From contig NW_002476434.1 of assembly GCF_000189635.1 (NCBI RefSeq), positions 1,488,001 to 1,552,000 on the forward strand: DNA of 64,000 nt, in the 5' to 3' direction. Below, piece after piece: positions 1-10,382 of this stretch. How positions within the stretch are numbered: the first letter of the stretch is position 1; every line of letters starts with the position of its first letter. The notes under the pieces were generated by a model. It saw only the letters and a program-made list of their open reading frames with translations, was not told the origin of the DNA and made no database searches. Origin of the DNA: Tetrahymena thermophila SB210 (Eukaryota; Ciliophora; Oligohymenophorea; Hymenostomatida; Tetrahymenidae). The translations under genes and the position numbers were made by a program.

Positions 1-1478
1 TTTCTTTATTCTTTTAATCCCTACTGTAAATTAAATATTTGTAAGATATAGGAGCAAAATTCTAATGCTTGTGCAATTCATCACAATTCTAGCAAAGCAA
101 ATCTTTTTCTAGCTAATTAGGCCTTCTTTAATCATAAGTAGCTCCTTTCTCTATATATTTAGGTATCTATACATAAAATATTTATCTTAAGTATAAGATT
201 AAAATATAAAAAATACCTTAATGTCTGTTTCTAAACTTAATGGTCGCATATTTAGCTTGTTAGAGTAGAAAGTATTTGCTACGTAGTTTTTTTATCCATA
301 AAAATTCTAAAAAAAGTAAAATTTGTAAATTATTAATAATATGATAATCTTACTTTAAGTTAAAGCCTGTAACAATTGTTCCACAGAAACCAAACTTTTC
401 CAGTTTGATCTTACTTAAAAAATCCATCTGCTCTTTTGAAATGAGAATTACCATGAGAAAGAGCAAATATATGCTTTTAAAGTTAACTAAAATTAAAAAA
501 ATGCAAACAATAGAATAAATTTACTAAGTGCATTCTTTCCATGCATTTTCTAATGACACCTGGAAGTAATCCACCAGCAACTGTACCTTAAAAGAGAAAA
601 AAAAATATTTTAATAAAATTAAAAATTTCTTTTTTAAACAAAATTACAAAAAATGATTATTGATTTGAAAAGTGAAATTAAAAAGAAAAAAATTAATAAT
701 ATAATTTCTTTTCATTATTCATATAAAATACTTATCAAAATTTTAAAGAATAAATTATATTTCACCAAGAATATTTGAATAAAAATTGTAACAATATTAT
801 TAATTGAGTTTTTGTTGATTTACATTCATCTGAGAATATGTGATGACCCTCAAAAGTGCAGCATCGCTCATAAATATTTAAATTCGTATGGAATAAATTT
901 TTCCTGTTTACTTTTTTTGAAACTATACAAGATCTTTCACACCAATTAGCTCTATATAATGCTGATTTAATTGTAAAAGATACTTTAGTATAAAATAAAA
1001 TATTTAATTTGAATGTTACCATTGTTTTCTCCTACAGGATCTATAAATTGCTAAAGAATACCTCTTTCTGGCCTCTAGTTTGGATTATCAAGAAAAGCCT
1101 CTAAAATAATAACATTTTTTTAGTTTATTTAATAAAAGAATAAACTGATAATGTAGGATTACTTAATTTAATTTCATCAAAATATGTTATTTATGTGGAG
1201 TTGTCTTCTGGGTCACTTTCAATAAAATAACCTAAAACATCACTTTTGGTTTTTTTATTTGTTGTGAAATGGTGGAATATGGCATCGTTATTAAGACTGA
1301 CGTTTCTCTTTTTTAATATTTGATCCTATTTATTTGTGAAAAACCACGCTATTGGATATTGATTTCTATAAACAACTGTATGAGGCAATCCAACTCCAAT
1401 ATTCGAATGATAAAGGTCTTTGTACTTCTCCCATAAAATAAAGTAAAAATCAATATTAATTCCTTCTTTTTCCTCCAT
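1..1478 (-). CDS. Conserved-looking protein of unknown function, seven exons, 3' end outside window
   Basis: The start is the ATG at 1478 (protein begins MEEKEGINIDFYF). In ciliate code the exons are 1478-1146, 1098-1020, 961-824, 586-525, 473-354, 306-217 and 148 to the left edge. All junction phases agree and each intron begins GT and ends AG. About 323 residues are visible. Readable blocks include ERGILQQFIDPVGENN, ERCCTFEGHHIFSDECTV, FKQDQTGKVWFLW and, near the left edge, LLCQNCDELHK with a CxxC pair that could bind metal. No membrane span or signal peptide is visible. The blocks read like a conserved globular protein, but I do not recognise the family and assign no function. The two AGAG acceptors (1099-1102, 149-152) were chosen because only they keep the frame. 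The gene lies downstream of, and on the same strand as, the exonuclease gene, separated by a duplicated intergenic segment. Confidence 0.72.
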
Positions 1479-2324
1479 TTATCTGTCTGAATTTAGAAAT
1501 AGTTTGATGTTTGAAGAATGAATACTGATTAGAATTAAATATTAATAGATATTTATTTCTCCTACTTAATTAGGGCTTATTATTCCTTTGATGTTTGATT
1601 GTATTATATGAATAAAAATCAGTAAAACTTAATTTAGCGATATTTCAAAATAAAGAAAGCTAACTAACTAACAACTAAAAACTAACTTGTAAAGTTTTAC
1701 TTTACTTAAAGTTATATGTAGACTAAAGTATCATAAAAAACATGTAGATAATATATTCGTTACTTTCTTTTTCAAAAAATAAAAAAAGCAATCATAAAAT
1801 TAATAATAACTTTTCTTTGTTGAATATTAAGAATTGATTTTTCACTAAAAAAGTTGATCAAAAAAAATATTTCGCGTTAAATAAATAAAATCAGTAAAAC
1901 TTAATTTAGCAATACCTCCTAATTTCAAAATAAAGAAAACTAACTAAAAACTACTTAGAGTTAACCTTTATATTTTTAACTTACTTAAAGTTATATGTAG
2001 ACTGAAGTAAGTATCATAAAAAACATGTAAATAATATATTCGTTACTTTCTTTTTCAAAAAAAAAATCTTAAAATTTACAATTATTTTTTTTGTTGAATA
2101 CTAAGTATTGACTTTTCACTTAAATCAATGAATTAAACATATAAAATATTAAAGAAAATCTAAATATTTGTAAATACTTTTAAGTTAAAATTGAATAATA
2201 AAAAAATTTACAAGTATTTTGACTAATAAATTTGGTAGATTTTTATGAAACTTTGTAAGATAAGAAACAATTTATTTATTTAATTAATTAATTTACAAAT
2301 ATTTAAAAAATAAAATTAAGCTGA
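1479..2324. other. Intergenic region containing a diverged direct duplication
   Basis: This stretch lies between the stop of the exonuclease gene (2325) and the start of the next minus-strand gene (1478). No convincing gene is seen. It is filled mainly by two direct copies of a segment of about 235 bp, listed separately, and by AT-rich single-copy sequence. Any promoter for the 1478 gene and any 3' processing signal for the 2325 gene must lie here, but neither can be pointed to. Confidence 0.6.
1611..2120. repeat. Two diverged direct repeats, about 235 bp each
   Basis: Copy 1 spans about 1611-1846 and copy 2 about 1883-2120, offset by about 273 bp. Shared blocks in the same order include tcagtaaaacttaatttag, acttaaagttatatgtagac, aatatattcgttactttctt and a final gattttTCACT-like block (ttgaatattaagaattga versus ttgaatactaagtattga). 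Small insertions and substitutions separate the copies. The segment is non-coding in the frames examined. It looks like an old tandem duplication upstream of the 1478 gene. Confidence 0.75.
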
Positions 2325-5300
2325 TCATTTTGGCTTGTTATTTATATATTACCAATGGTATGCTAAATCTTAATATTCTTAAAGCTTTTTTCTATTAACT
2401 AAAATAAAATTCACAAAATTAATACTAAATTCATCGTTTCTGATTAATTGGCAAACCTGGTCTTTACTAAAACTACTAGTTGTGCTCTAATTTTAAGCAT
2501 TTGAGAGGTTATTTTAGTTTTATTGTTGTTAGTTCGGTGCATTCTAAGATTCTGTGATAGTTTATTACATATTTATTTAATTTAATTAGGATTGAGGTTA
2601 TTATAATTATTATTATTATTTCTCTATTTTATTTTGAATAGTTTTAGGTTCTGGAATATTTACAAAGTCCTTTCCACTTCTTTTTCTTTGAGATTTAGAA
2701 ATATTTTTCTCATTCTCATTTATTTATAGATCTCCTTTGTGTATAATTGTGTATTCTTCTTTTCCGTTTAAGTTGAGGTGGTCTGTTAGAAGAGTAGTGC
2801 TAGCTGGCTTAATCATAGGCGATTAGTTAGTTAATTTGGTACTATTCTTTCTTTATGGAATAGTTGTAGAGTTTTAACTTGTCATATTATCCTAAAACTG
2901 CACATGATGATTTAAATTTACTTTAATCTATGAAGAAAGTAGATCATCACTCATAGATCTCTTTCTTTTATATGGAGTTGAACATGCTGAATTTTTTCTT
3001 TAGCTATAATGATCTTTTTACTTATAAACATCTAAAAAACCTGTAAACTAAATCAAACTGTCATCAATATATATAATTTTTTCGTTATAGAAAAGCTCTT
3101 TTTCATATTGTTATAAATTGAACACTTTCTAAAAGTTAGAGAATTCATTTTTATCAAAGCCAAGTAAGACAAAAGCAGTTTAATTTCTTTAGATGTTGTA
3201 TTTTTTTAAATAATTTGAAAAGTGATGGTAAAAAGATTTTTCAACTTGTTTAGTGTGTTCATCAATTTATTTGTTACCTTTTTGGTTTTCCTATTTACCA
3301 TAATTTTAATGTTTACCAACATTGCTAGGGGCTTAAAAGTTTTAAATGCTGCTAGTATTGGAGCTTGTACTAGACCCTACAAATCCATAATAAGTCAATT
3401 AGCTATAATATAAATTTCTTGGGTGAGTGCTTAAAGCCAAATTTGCACATCTTGATCCAGAAGCTTAGCAGGTTATAAAATCAAAATAGAAAGTACTATC
3501 TTTAATTCTATAGACTTAATTTAACTCTGGGTTTTTTTCTGTTAAAAAGCAAGTAAATTTCAAGTATTTATTTGGTTGATTTGGCATACATGCAGGCTAA
3601 GTTTTTTATGGAACTTAAGTATCACTTTTTTCTTATTCTTATACTGCCATATCAAGTTTAATCAAGAGGAATTTTGTGTTGTATTCATATAAATTAAATA
3701 AATTATTTTTCACACAGCATTTAGGATCTTGTTTTAAAAATTAAGGTTAGATCATAAATTATGTGAAACTGTATCCTCTCTTAACAAGCTCGATGCACAC
3801 TAAAGCCTAGTTACGAGCATCATCTATTCCTTTATGTTTGCATCCTTAGAATTCCATTTATAATACTTGTTATGCATGAGAAAGAGACTTGTTGATGACT
3901 CCACCACTAATTTCCAGAGGGAAAACATTTCTTAAATTTATATATGAAAAGAAGACATCACTGGTTGGAATGTAGTTTTTATTGATAAATTCGCTTTTCA
4001 TATAGTTGCAATCACTGTCACAATCATACAAAATGCACCCTTCATAGTCTTTATATTTTTATAAAAAGGCTTCAACCTTTTGAATAACTTGAACAAACGA
4101 AGGAGCATTGGCAACATCTTTTTGTTGAATGCCCGTTATTTTAGAGATATAAGGATTTATCTTAGGAAAAGTAGTAGGCTTAACGTAAGTATGGAATGTA
4201 TCTATGATACGTTCTTTTTTTAAATCAATTACAAGAACAGGGAATTCTATGATTTCATAACCTGGCTAATTACATTCAAAGTCAATAACAAATAGCATAT
4301 CTAGTTTTTTATTCTCTTCGTTCTTAGAAAGCTTTTACTGTATTTCCATGCTTCTTTAAATGAGATTTTCTTGTATTTTTTGCTTCTAATCTGCCATGAT
4401 TAGCTATGTTGGTTGTAATTTATCCAATCCAAGATTTTATTTTGCCCATTGAGATTAGAGATGTATTTGTTTTCTTGATAAATTCTATTGATTTTAATTA
4501 GGTAAATTATATCCGCTTTTTATTAATTCTTAGGTTAATTGCTACTAAGATAATTCTTTATTTTCTTTTATTATTTTATCATTTTTAATGTTAGCAGTTT
4601 AATCACATTCAAGATTTGTAGACAAAGGAGTTTTCTTGTTAGCTTCTTAAGTTATTTCAAATATTTATTAACCATATTTGAGTTTAACTTCGATTGTTAA
4701 GTTATTTCTGAAGCTAATTATGCAATCTTTTTTGAATTAAAATCCTTATTTAACCAATTTAGTCACTAAGATAAAAAAATTAAACTATGAAGAAAATTTT
4801 GTTCCTTTGTTATTTAATTGCTAATCATTCATGAATTTGTTACTAGAGTAAGTTGAATTTGAGCAAATTGAAGATGAAGAACTGATGCATCCATTATTAT
4901 TATTATTGTTGTTGTTGTTGTTGTTATTGTTTTATTCATTATCTTTTTAATGTACTGTTCTTTAAGTAGATGTATTTTTTTCATTTGAGTTTCTTTCTAA
5001 ACTCATTTCTGTTTTTTCTTTTTACTCTTAAATGGTTGCTAAAGGTGAGGAGTTAACACTATTAAATAAATTTAACGAACTCTTAAATAAATTATTGCTA
5101 GTGTTGTTATTGTAGCTATTTTATGTAAGCTAGTTTGATTTTGTTTGGTTGTTAGTTAGTATGCTTGAAAATAGGGAGGTTTGGCCTCCAAGAAAAGAAC
5201 CAGAATCAACTGAAAATGATGTTTGCCTTTTGACTGTTAATTAAGAAAATATTGTTTTTTCTGGTTGCATTTAGTATGAGCTACTTGATGTAAAGGGAGT

Positions 5301-6416
5301 TTAAGTAGTATTTGACTGAAATTGCATGTTGTTGCTTAAGGAGAAAAGAGATGATATATTTTTACTTGTATTTTGTTAGGATTATTCACTTTGTTAGTCG
5401 CCTTTTCTCAAAAATGCAGTCAAAGTTGAAGATGGTGTAGTATTATCTACATTTACAGCTAGATTTTAAGAAAGAGTAGGAGTGTTTTGATTCGAAGAGA
5501 GAAGGGAAGAAGATTTTGAAAGTGCTTATGGTTACATTTAATAATGCTGATTAGTAATAGAAGAAGAAGATAAAATAATTTCATTCTACTGTTCATTAAA
5601 TTCATCTTGCTTTCTCTCTTACTTTATTTCATCTTTTATTATTGGCTAATTGCATGTGCTGATTAACATTTAACTCCTACTATCATTTGGTAATTAACCA
5701 TTCAGTTATTGCTTTATCTCTGATGATGAAAGGCCATGCAAATCAATTGATTAGCTAAAAGTTCTTGTTATTTATTTAGGCAAAGTATTCACTTAATCTT
5801 TGCTAATGCTTTCTTATATTGTCTAGTAAACTGGAAGAATCTCTTGAGCAAATTCTTCATCAGGTTGGAAATCTAAAAAGTATGAAAGCTAGTTGAATAG
5901 AATCACTTCATCAGCAAGAAATTAGCTTGGCATTAGCTATCCTAAGGATATGAATGTATTAGTGAAACTTAATTCATTTACTTAGATTTTATTTTGGCGA
6001 AATATTTTGAAAAGAGCACTCGCTATGGATTTCTTTGGATAAACTATGAAAAAGGACTAGCAAGAAGAGTATTTTTTCCTGATATTATTAATTTGAGCTA
6101 CAGCTTAAGCCAATTTAACACATCTATTATCATCACTGATTTCGATGTTGGAAAATTCAATAACTTTCTTGACAGTTTAATCAAAAGTCATCGCATAAAT
6201 GTTAGAGAGCTAATTTAATTCATTAATTCTGATATCAATTAAAAGTAGAATTTCATGGTTAGAAAACTCATTTTTTGTTTCTGCGCTAATATTTTGAGTA
6301 TGTAAATTATTGTTTTGGGTTTGTTAATTACAACTATTCGCTTTGCTATTACTATTTGATCTCTTTCCTTGCTTTGTCTTCATTGCTGCCGATGCTCCAT
6401 TATATTGTATTTCCAT
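2325..6416 (-). CDS. ERI1-like DEDDh 3'-5' exonuclease with N/Q-rich linkers
   Basis: This is a single open frame of 1363 residues in ciliate code, from the ATG at 6416 to the TGA at 2327-2325. A TGA lies just upstream of the ATG. The catalytic domain covers about residues 705-890. It shows LFVIDFECNQ (Asp712, Glu714), then CILYDCDSDCNYMKSEF, which probably supplies the second Asp, and HKGIDDARNQA (His861, Asp866). This is the DEDDh set-up of the ERI1/3'hExo family, which trims small-RNA, rRNA and histone-mRNA 3' ends. Residues about 50-197 (LLLIDIRINELNQ, FFIVYPKKS, FISLGQLMPSQF) look like a second, catalytically dead copy of the same fold. The linker around residues 500-515 is an Asn run encoded by an AAT/AAC tract (about 4890-4936). 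The C-terminal half is Gln/Asn/Ser-rich and ends in a short ordered segment. An in-frame ATG at 4397 starts just before the exonuclease domain and could be an alternative start. The family call is from motifs only; the RNA substrate is unknown. Confidence 0.88.
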
Positions 6417-7082
6417 CTTTTAATTGAATCATTTTTAATTATAATCAAACAAATCGTCTCATAAGCTTAATCAAGAAATATATATAGGTATGTATATACT
6501 CTGGAAATTAAATGCAAGTGAGTGTGTTTATGAATAATGAATGAATGAATGAATTAATGAATAAAAATTTGGATGAAACAAAAGAGCAAAATTGATAAGA
6601 ATTAGTTATAAATATGACTCTTTATTTATTTTTGAATAAGAGCGGAAATATATATTTTTGAATAATGTGATAGTAATTTATCTTGGTGAAGGCCATTCAG
6701 TTTTGAATGAAAAATTAGATTGTGTAAATAAACAGCTAACATCGATTGATAAATATATTTGATTTAATCAAAAAGATCAAAAAAAAGAGCCAAATAATAA
6801 ATTACCCACTGTGCAACCAGATTAATTAAAAAATATAATAATGAAAAGGCAAAAAGAAAGAGATTGCGAAATCCATAAATAGGATTGATAAATAGATAAA
6901 AATGAAAGAAATAAAGGAAAGACATATATTAAAGCAAAAGAGAGAAGAGCCAAGAAGAGTGAGATGATGATATTTTATTTTTTTATGAACAAGTGAAAAC
7001 TGATTATTTTGCGAATTTAGATTTTTTAAATGAATTTTCAAACGAGTTTTGTTTTTAAACACTTTTTACTTTTTAAAAAAAG
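6417..7082. other. Upstream region of the exonuclease gene, no supported gene
   Basis: This stretch contains a short simple repeat (tetranucleotide gaat units at about 6534-6560) and a purine-rich plus-strand block at about 6840-6990. One minus-strand frame is free of TGA over several hundred bases here. It runs through the tetranucleotide repeat and AT dinucleotide runs and does not look like protein. It probably holds the promoter and 5' leader of the exonuclease gene. Confidence 0.45.
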
Positions 7083-7349
7083 TCATCTAACAAAAAAAAG
7101 AAAGGCATAGAAAGCATGGCAAAAATATGAATTCTAACGCTCATAAACTGCTCTCTACTTTTCTCTTTTGTTTTAATGATACTTTCCTTTGTTTCTTTTA
7201 GAATATTCCTTTTTTTTATTTGTTTTTTTACCAAATTACTTTGATTTATTGATCTTCCCTATCTTTTTCTTGTTATTTTTTACTGCTTTCTTAGTTAGTT
7301 GCTTCTCTGCTTCAGGCAAAATAAAATCTTTGCTATTTTGCAGAAACAT
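7083..7349 (-). CDS. Possible small lysine-rich protein or exon
   Basis: An 88-residue frame runs from the ATG at 7349 to the TGA at 7085-7083. It starts MFLQNSKDFILPEAEKQL and continues with many Lys/Asn residues (KKKIGKINKSKQFGKK) before a Phe-rich end. Local base composition is less AT-rich than the flanks and the frame reads more like protein than the alternatives. No family is recognised. Another minus-strand frame and a plus-strand hydrophobic frame overlap it. It could be one exon of a longer gene, or part of a transcribed leader. Confidence 0.27.
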
Positions 7350-8006
7350 TTCTTTTACATTCAAATTTAGATGCTTGATTAATTTAGATTCTTTTCATTT
7401 TAATTTTGCTTAAGATTTTCTACATAATTTGATACATTATTTTCAATAGATATATATATTATTTTCAATCAGTAATAAATATTTTTAATATTTATTTTAA
7501 AATTAATTATTTTTTTAAATTCTATTTCACTAATTAATAAAATTGTATTTTCAATTTATGCGTTTACATTTCTTTCATTTAATTAAAGACTTTTTTTAAA
7601 TTATTGCTTAAATTTATTATGTATATTAATAGCTTATCATATTAAATAGACCATTTATTAAAAAGATTAGTTAAGATTTTAGAAATAAATAGAAAACATT
7701 TAAAATAGCTAGCATAATTTAATAAATTTAGCTGTTTGACTAGAATAAAATAACTAAAAAAATAATTTATCAAAATAGTTAGTGACTTACTTGACCTTCT
7801 AAAATATATTTTGATAATTGTCATGTAAAATCTGATTATATCTTATTAAAATAAGAACTTTAATGACCCATTTAATAAACCAAAAATGTTGATTAATCTT
7901 ACTCAATAATAGAATATTTGAGCTAATGAAAAGAATGAAAGCCTTATATTTATTATTGATTAATTTAAAAATAATACAAAAATATTAACTAAATAAGTTG
8001 TTTGTT

Positions 8007-8267
8007 TCATTTTAAATGTAATTTATTTTTTTTAATGAATTAATTTTTTTATTATTATATAAAAGATTTCGGCCATAAATTATTAAATTTAGATTTCAGC
8101 CATTAAGCTTTGATTTTAATAACCATTAGTTTATTTAAAAATAATAGTAATAATCCTACTTGAGCTTCAATTCTTTATTAAGGTAGAAGAGAGATATTTA
8201 ATTGCTTTCGAGTTTGTATTTTTAGTAAATTTTCTTTATTATTTTTGACAGAAACTAGACTTTCCAT
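8007..8267 (-). CDS. Weak candidate small ORF, 86 residues
   Basis: The frame runs from the ATG at 8267 to the TGA at 8009-8007. The first 45 residues (MESLVSVKNNKENLLKIQ, then ISLLPQQRIEAQVGLLLLF) read like protein. The rest is Lys/Asn-rich and runs through the duplicated gatttcngccat block, so it may not be real. No family is recognised. Confidence 0.2.
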
Positions 8268-9094
8268 CTTATCAAACCATTAAAATCTTATAAAACAAAA
8301 TTTAAAAAAATATCAAATATTTAAGTCTATATAGTCAAAACAAACATACTTATAATTTGGCTCAAAAAGTATTTTTACATAGCCAATCGCTCTTAAGTAT
8401 TTAAAAAAAGAAGATATCATTTTAGAAATGTATTAATTTCACCAAGAATTAGTTTTAGATTGACATACTTTTGCCCAATCAAAGCAAAAATATTAGTTTT
8501 GAAATTTTCTTTTTAAATTAATTCTATTTAGAATATAAAATGTAAATGAATATTCACAATACCATCAGTTCTAACTCTATTTTTACTTTTTTTAGTATGA
8601 ATTATATTGCTTATGTTAAAAATTTAAAAAAACCCACTCAAAATATTTAGAAAAAAAGCTAAAATTAGAGAAAATATATTAGAAATGATTAGTTTTACTA
8701 ATTAGAAATAAATAAATTTATTTTAATAGTTTATATAATATATTTTTATCTTATTTTTTTGAGTGTTACAGATTTTAAAATTAAAAAATATCAATAAAAG
8801 AAAAAAAGGTTTAAATTACATGATTCAATTTTTTTATAAAGTCTAAATTTCAAATTAAAATCATTCATTTTCCTTATTTTTTATGTTTGAATTTTGTAAC
8901 ATGATCAATTTTTCAATTAAATCTTGATGAATAATAAAAAATTAACTTAAGTAAGAATTATTTATGGATAGTATTTACATATATTAAATACCTATAGAAT
9001 ATTCAAAACAGTACACGAGATAATTTAGTAAAACCAAAAATTTAGTGTTAATAAAACCAAAAAAATTTTTTAATAAATAGTGGAACAGTTGATG

Positions 9095-9180
9095 AAAAGC
9101 TAAACGCTTTTTTATTATAAATCATTATAAAAAGCTAAATGCTTTTTTATTATTAGTCATTATAAAAAGCTAATGATCTT
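9095..9180. repeat. 35-bp tandem repeat with AAAAGC/GCTTTT hairpins
   Basis: The core aaaagctaa begins at 9095, 9130 and 9165, giving a period of 35. In the first two units AAAAGC is followed after five bases by its complement GCTTTT, so the RNA could form a small hairpin with a U-run. The third unit diverges after the core. It lies about 400 bp beyond the stop codon of the EF-hand-like gene at 9577. A role in 3'-end formation is only a guess. Confidence 0.6.
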
Positions 9181-9576
9181 ATTTAGATGAGAGTCTATTT
9201 TAAAATAAATAAAAAGCTATTAATTAAATGTATTAATAGTAATGATGAAATAGATATAAGTGAATTAAATTTTTTTTATCAATTAGTACAAATAATTTTG
9301 TATTTTAACATATGAATTAATTACTTGAATTTAGTATTTTGAATGAATAAAGTTTTATGTAAATAAATAGAAGTATTCATGCATTAATTATATAGAATAT
9401 AGAATAGATAAGAAATAAAAGAGAAGAGTAAGTTTTGGTTAAGATAGTTTAATTAAGATTATAATTTAATTATGTCATAATTTTGTTATTATTAATATAT
9501 TTATGAGATTGTTTGTGATTGTATAGATGAAAGTAGATAGCAATATAACAAAACAATTATCAAGCTAAATGTTCTA

Positions 9577-10382
9577 TCAAAATCCAAAGCAAGAACAAGT
9601 AGGCTTTTTATAACTCAATTTTCTGTATTTAATGAAGTGTGAGATAAAGTTTAAGTATTCGCTGTAAGATATTTTTTCTTTCCCTTCAGCAGCTTTATTT
9701 ATGAAGAATTTTTTTATTTCACTGTCATTGTTCTTTGAATCTAATTTTATAAAGGAAAAAACTTATTAATATTTTTCTATGTTTGGTAGAACAAATTCTT
9801 TAAGATAATGTCATAATAAAGATATTATTATACTTTTATAGTGGGTGAGAGTGTATTCTATGCATTTTCTAGTGCTCTCAAAATTAAGAAATCCTTCTGT
9901 TTCGTCAAATTTTTCCCAAGATCTTTTTAAGAGCTTTATTTCATTGATAGTGAAATTTTCTATGATGCTGTTTTTACAAGAAAAAAAATTTAATTATTTT
10001 TAATTTTTACTTAAATATTTTAGAAATTAATAAAGAAAAAAAATTTTTTACAATTCTTCATCCAAAGGAGTAGGAGGTATTTTCTTTTTGTTGCTCTTTA
10101 ATTTCATCACCAAATTACCGAATTCCCTAGGATCAACTTTCTCATCAATCGAAGATTTAATTTCTTTGATATCAGTTTGGGTTACTATTTGTTGTTTTAA
10201 TTATTATAAATATAAAAAATCTAATTTCAATTGAATTTTTTACTATCTTGGGAAAACATGTGTTCGAGAGCATCGATACATGCAAGAGAAGTGATTGTAC
10301 CAATCTTTTAAGTATCATATTTTTAGAACTAATTTTTAGCAGTTTTAAGTAAGTCAAGTGTGGATTTAGTAGGATCGAGCAT
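9577..10382 (-). CDS. Small EF-hand-like (calmodulin fold) protein, four exons
   Basis: The start is the ATG at 10382 (MLDPTKSTLDLLKTAKNQF). Introns are 10244-10185, 10051-9968 and 9833-9741, all GT..AG with consistent phases. The stop is the TGA at 9579-9577, giving about 188 residues. Four helix-loop-helix-like segments can be read: around KYDTQKIGTI, KVDPREFGNLVMK, KFDETEGFLNFEST and KISYSEYLNFISHF. The spacing is that of calmodulin/centrin/troponin-C proteins. The loops lack several Ca2+ ligands, so most sites are probably degenerate. The protein ends in a Cys-containing CSCFGF tail, which might be lipidated. It lies between the two ERI1-like genes on the same strand. The fold is inferred from pattern, not from a profile search. 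Confidence 0.75.

Larger units (their letters stand above)
7350..9576. other. AT-rich intergenic region with a weak small ORF and short tandem repeats
   Basis: No confident gene is present. A weak 86-residue minus-strand frame lies at 8267-8007 (starts MESLVSVKNNKENLLKIQ) and is listed separately. Two gatttc(g/a)gccat copies sit 27 bp apart at about 8065 and 8092. A 35-bp tandem repeat with hairpin potential lies at 9095-9180. The rest is low-complexity AT sequence. Confidence 0.5.

Noticed and set aside
3222..3413. Plus-strand hydrophobic 63-codon frame
   Set aside because: It lies antisense to the 1363-residue exonuclease gene, which is open through this stretch; it is a shadow frame.
4861..4936. 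Trinucleotide repeat as a regulatory microsatellite
   Set aside because: It is in frame inside the exonuclease gene and encodes an Asn run, so it is a coding low-complexity tract.
5994..6218. Plus-strand 74-codon frame that looks protein-like
   Set aside because: It is the opposite strand of the N-terminal domain of the exonuclease gene, whose frame is continuous from 6416 and far longer.
6444..7082. Long TGA-free minus-strand frame continuing toward the exonuclease start
   Set aside because: It passes through tetranucleotide and AT repeats, is dominated by Phe/Ile/His/Tyr from T-rich DNA, and ends out of frame with the exonuclease gene.
7189..7413. Plus-strand Phe/Leu-rich frame resembling a membrane peptide
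   Set aside because: It is the reverse complement of a Lys/Asn-rich stretch; the hydrophobicity is an artefact of T-rich sequence.
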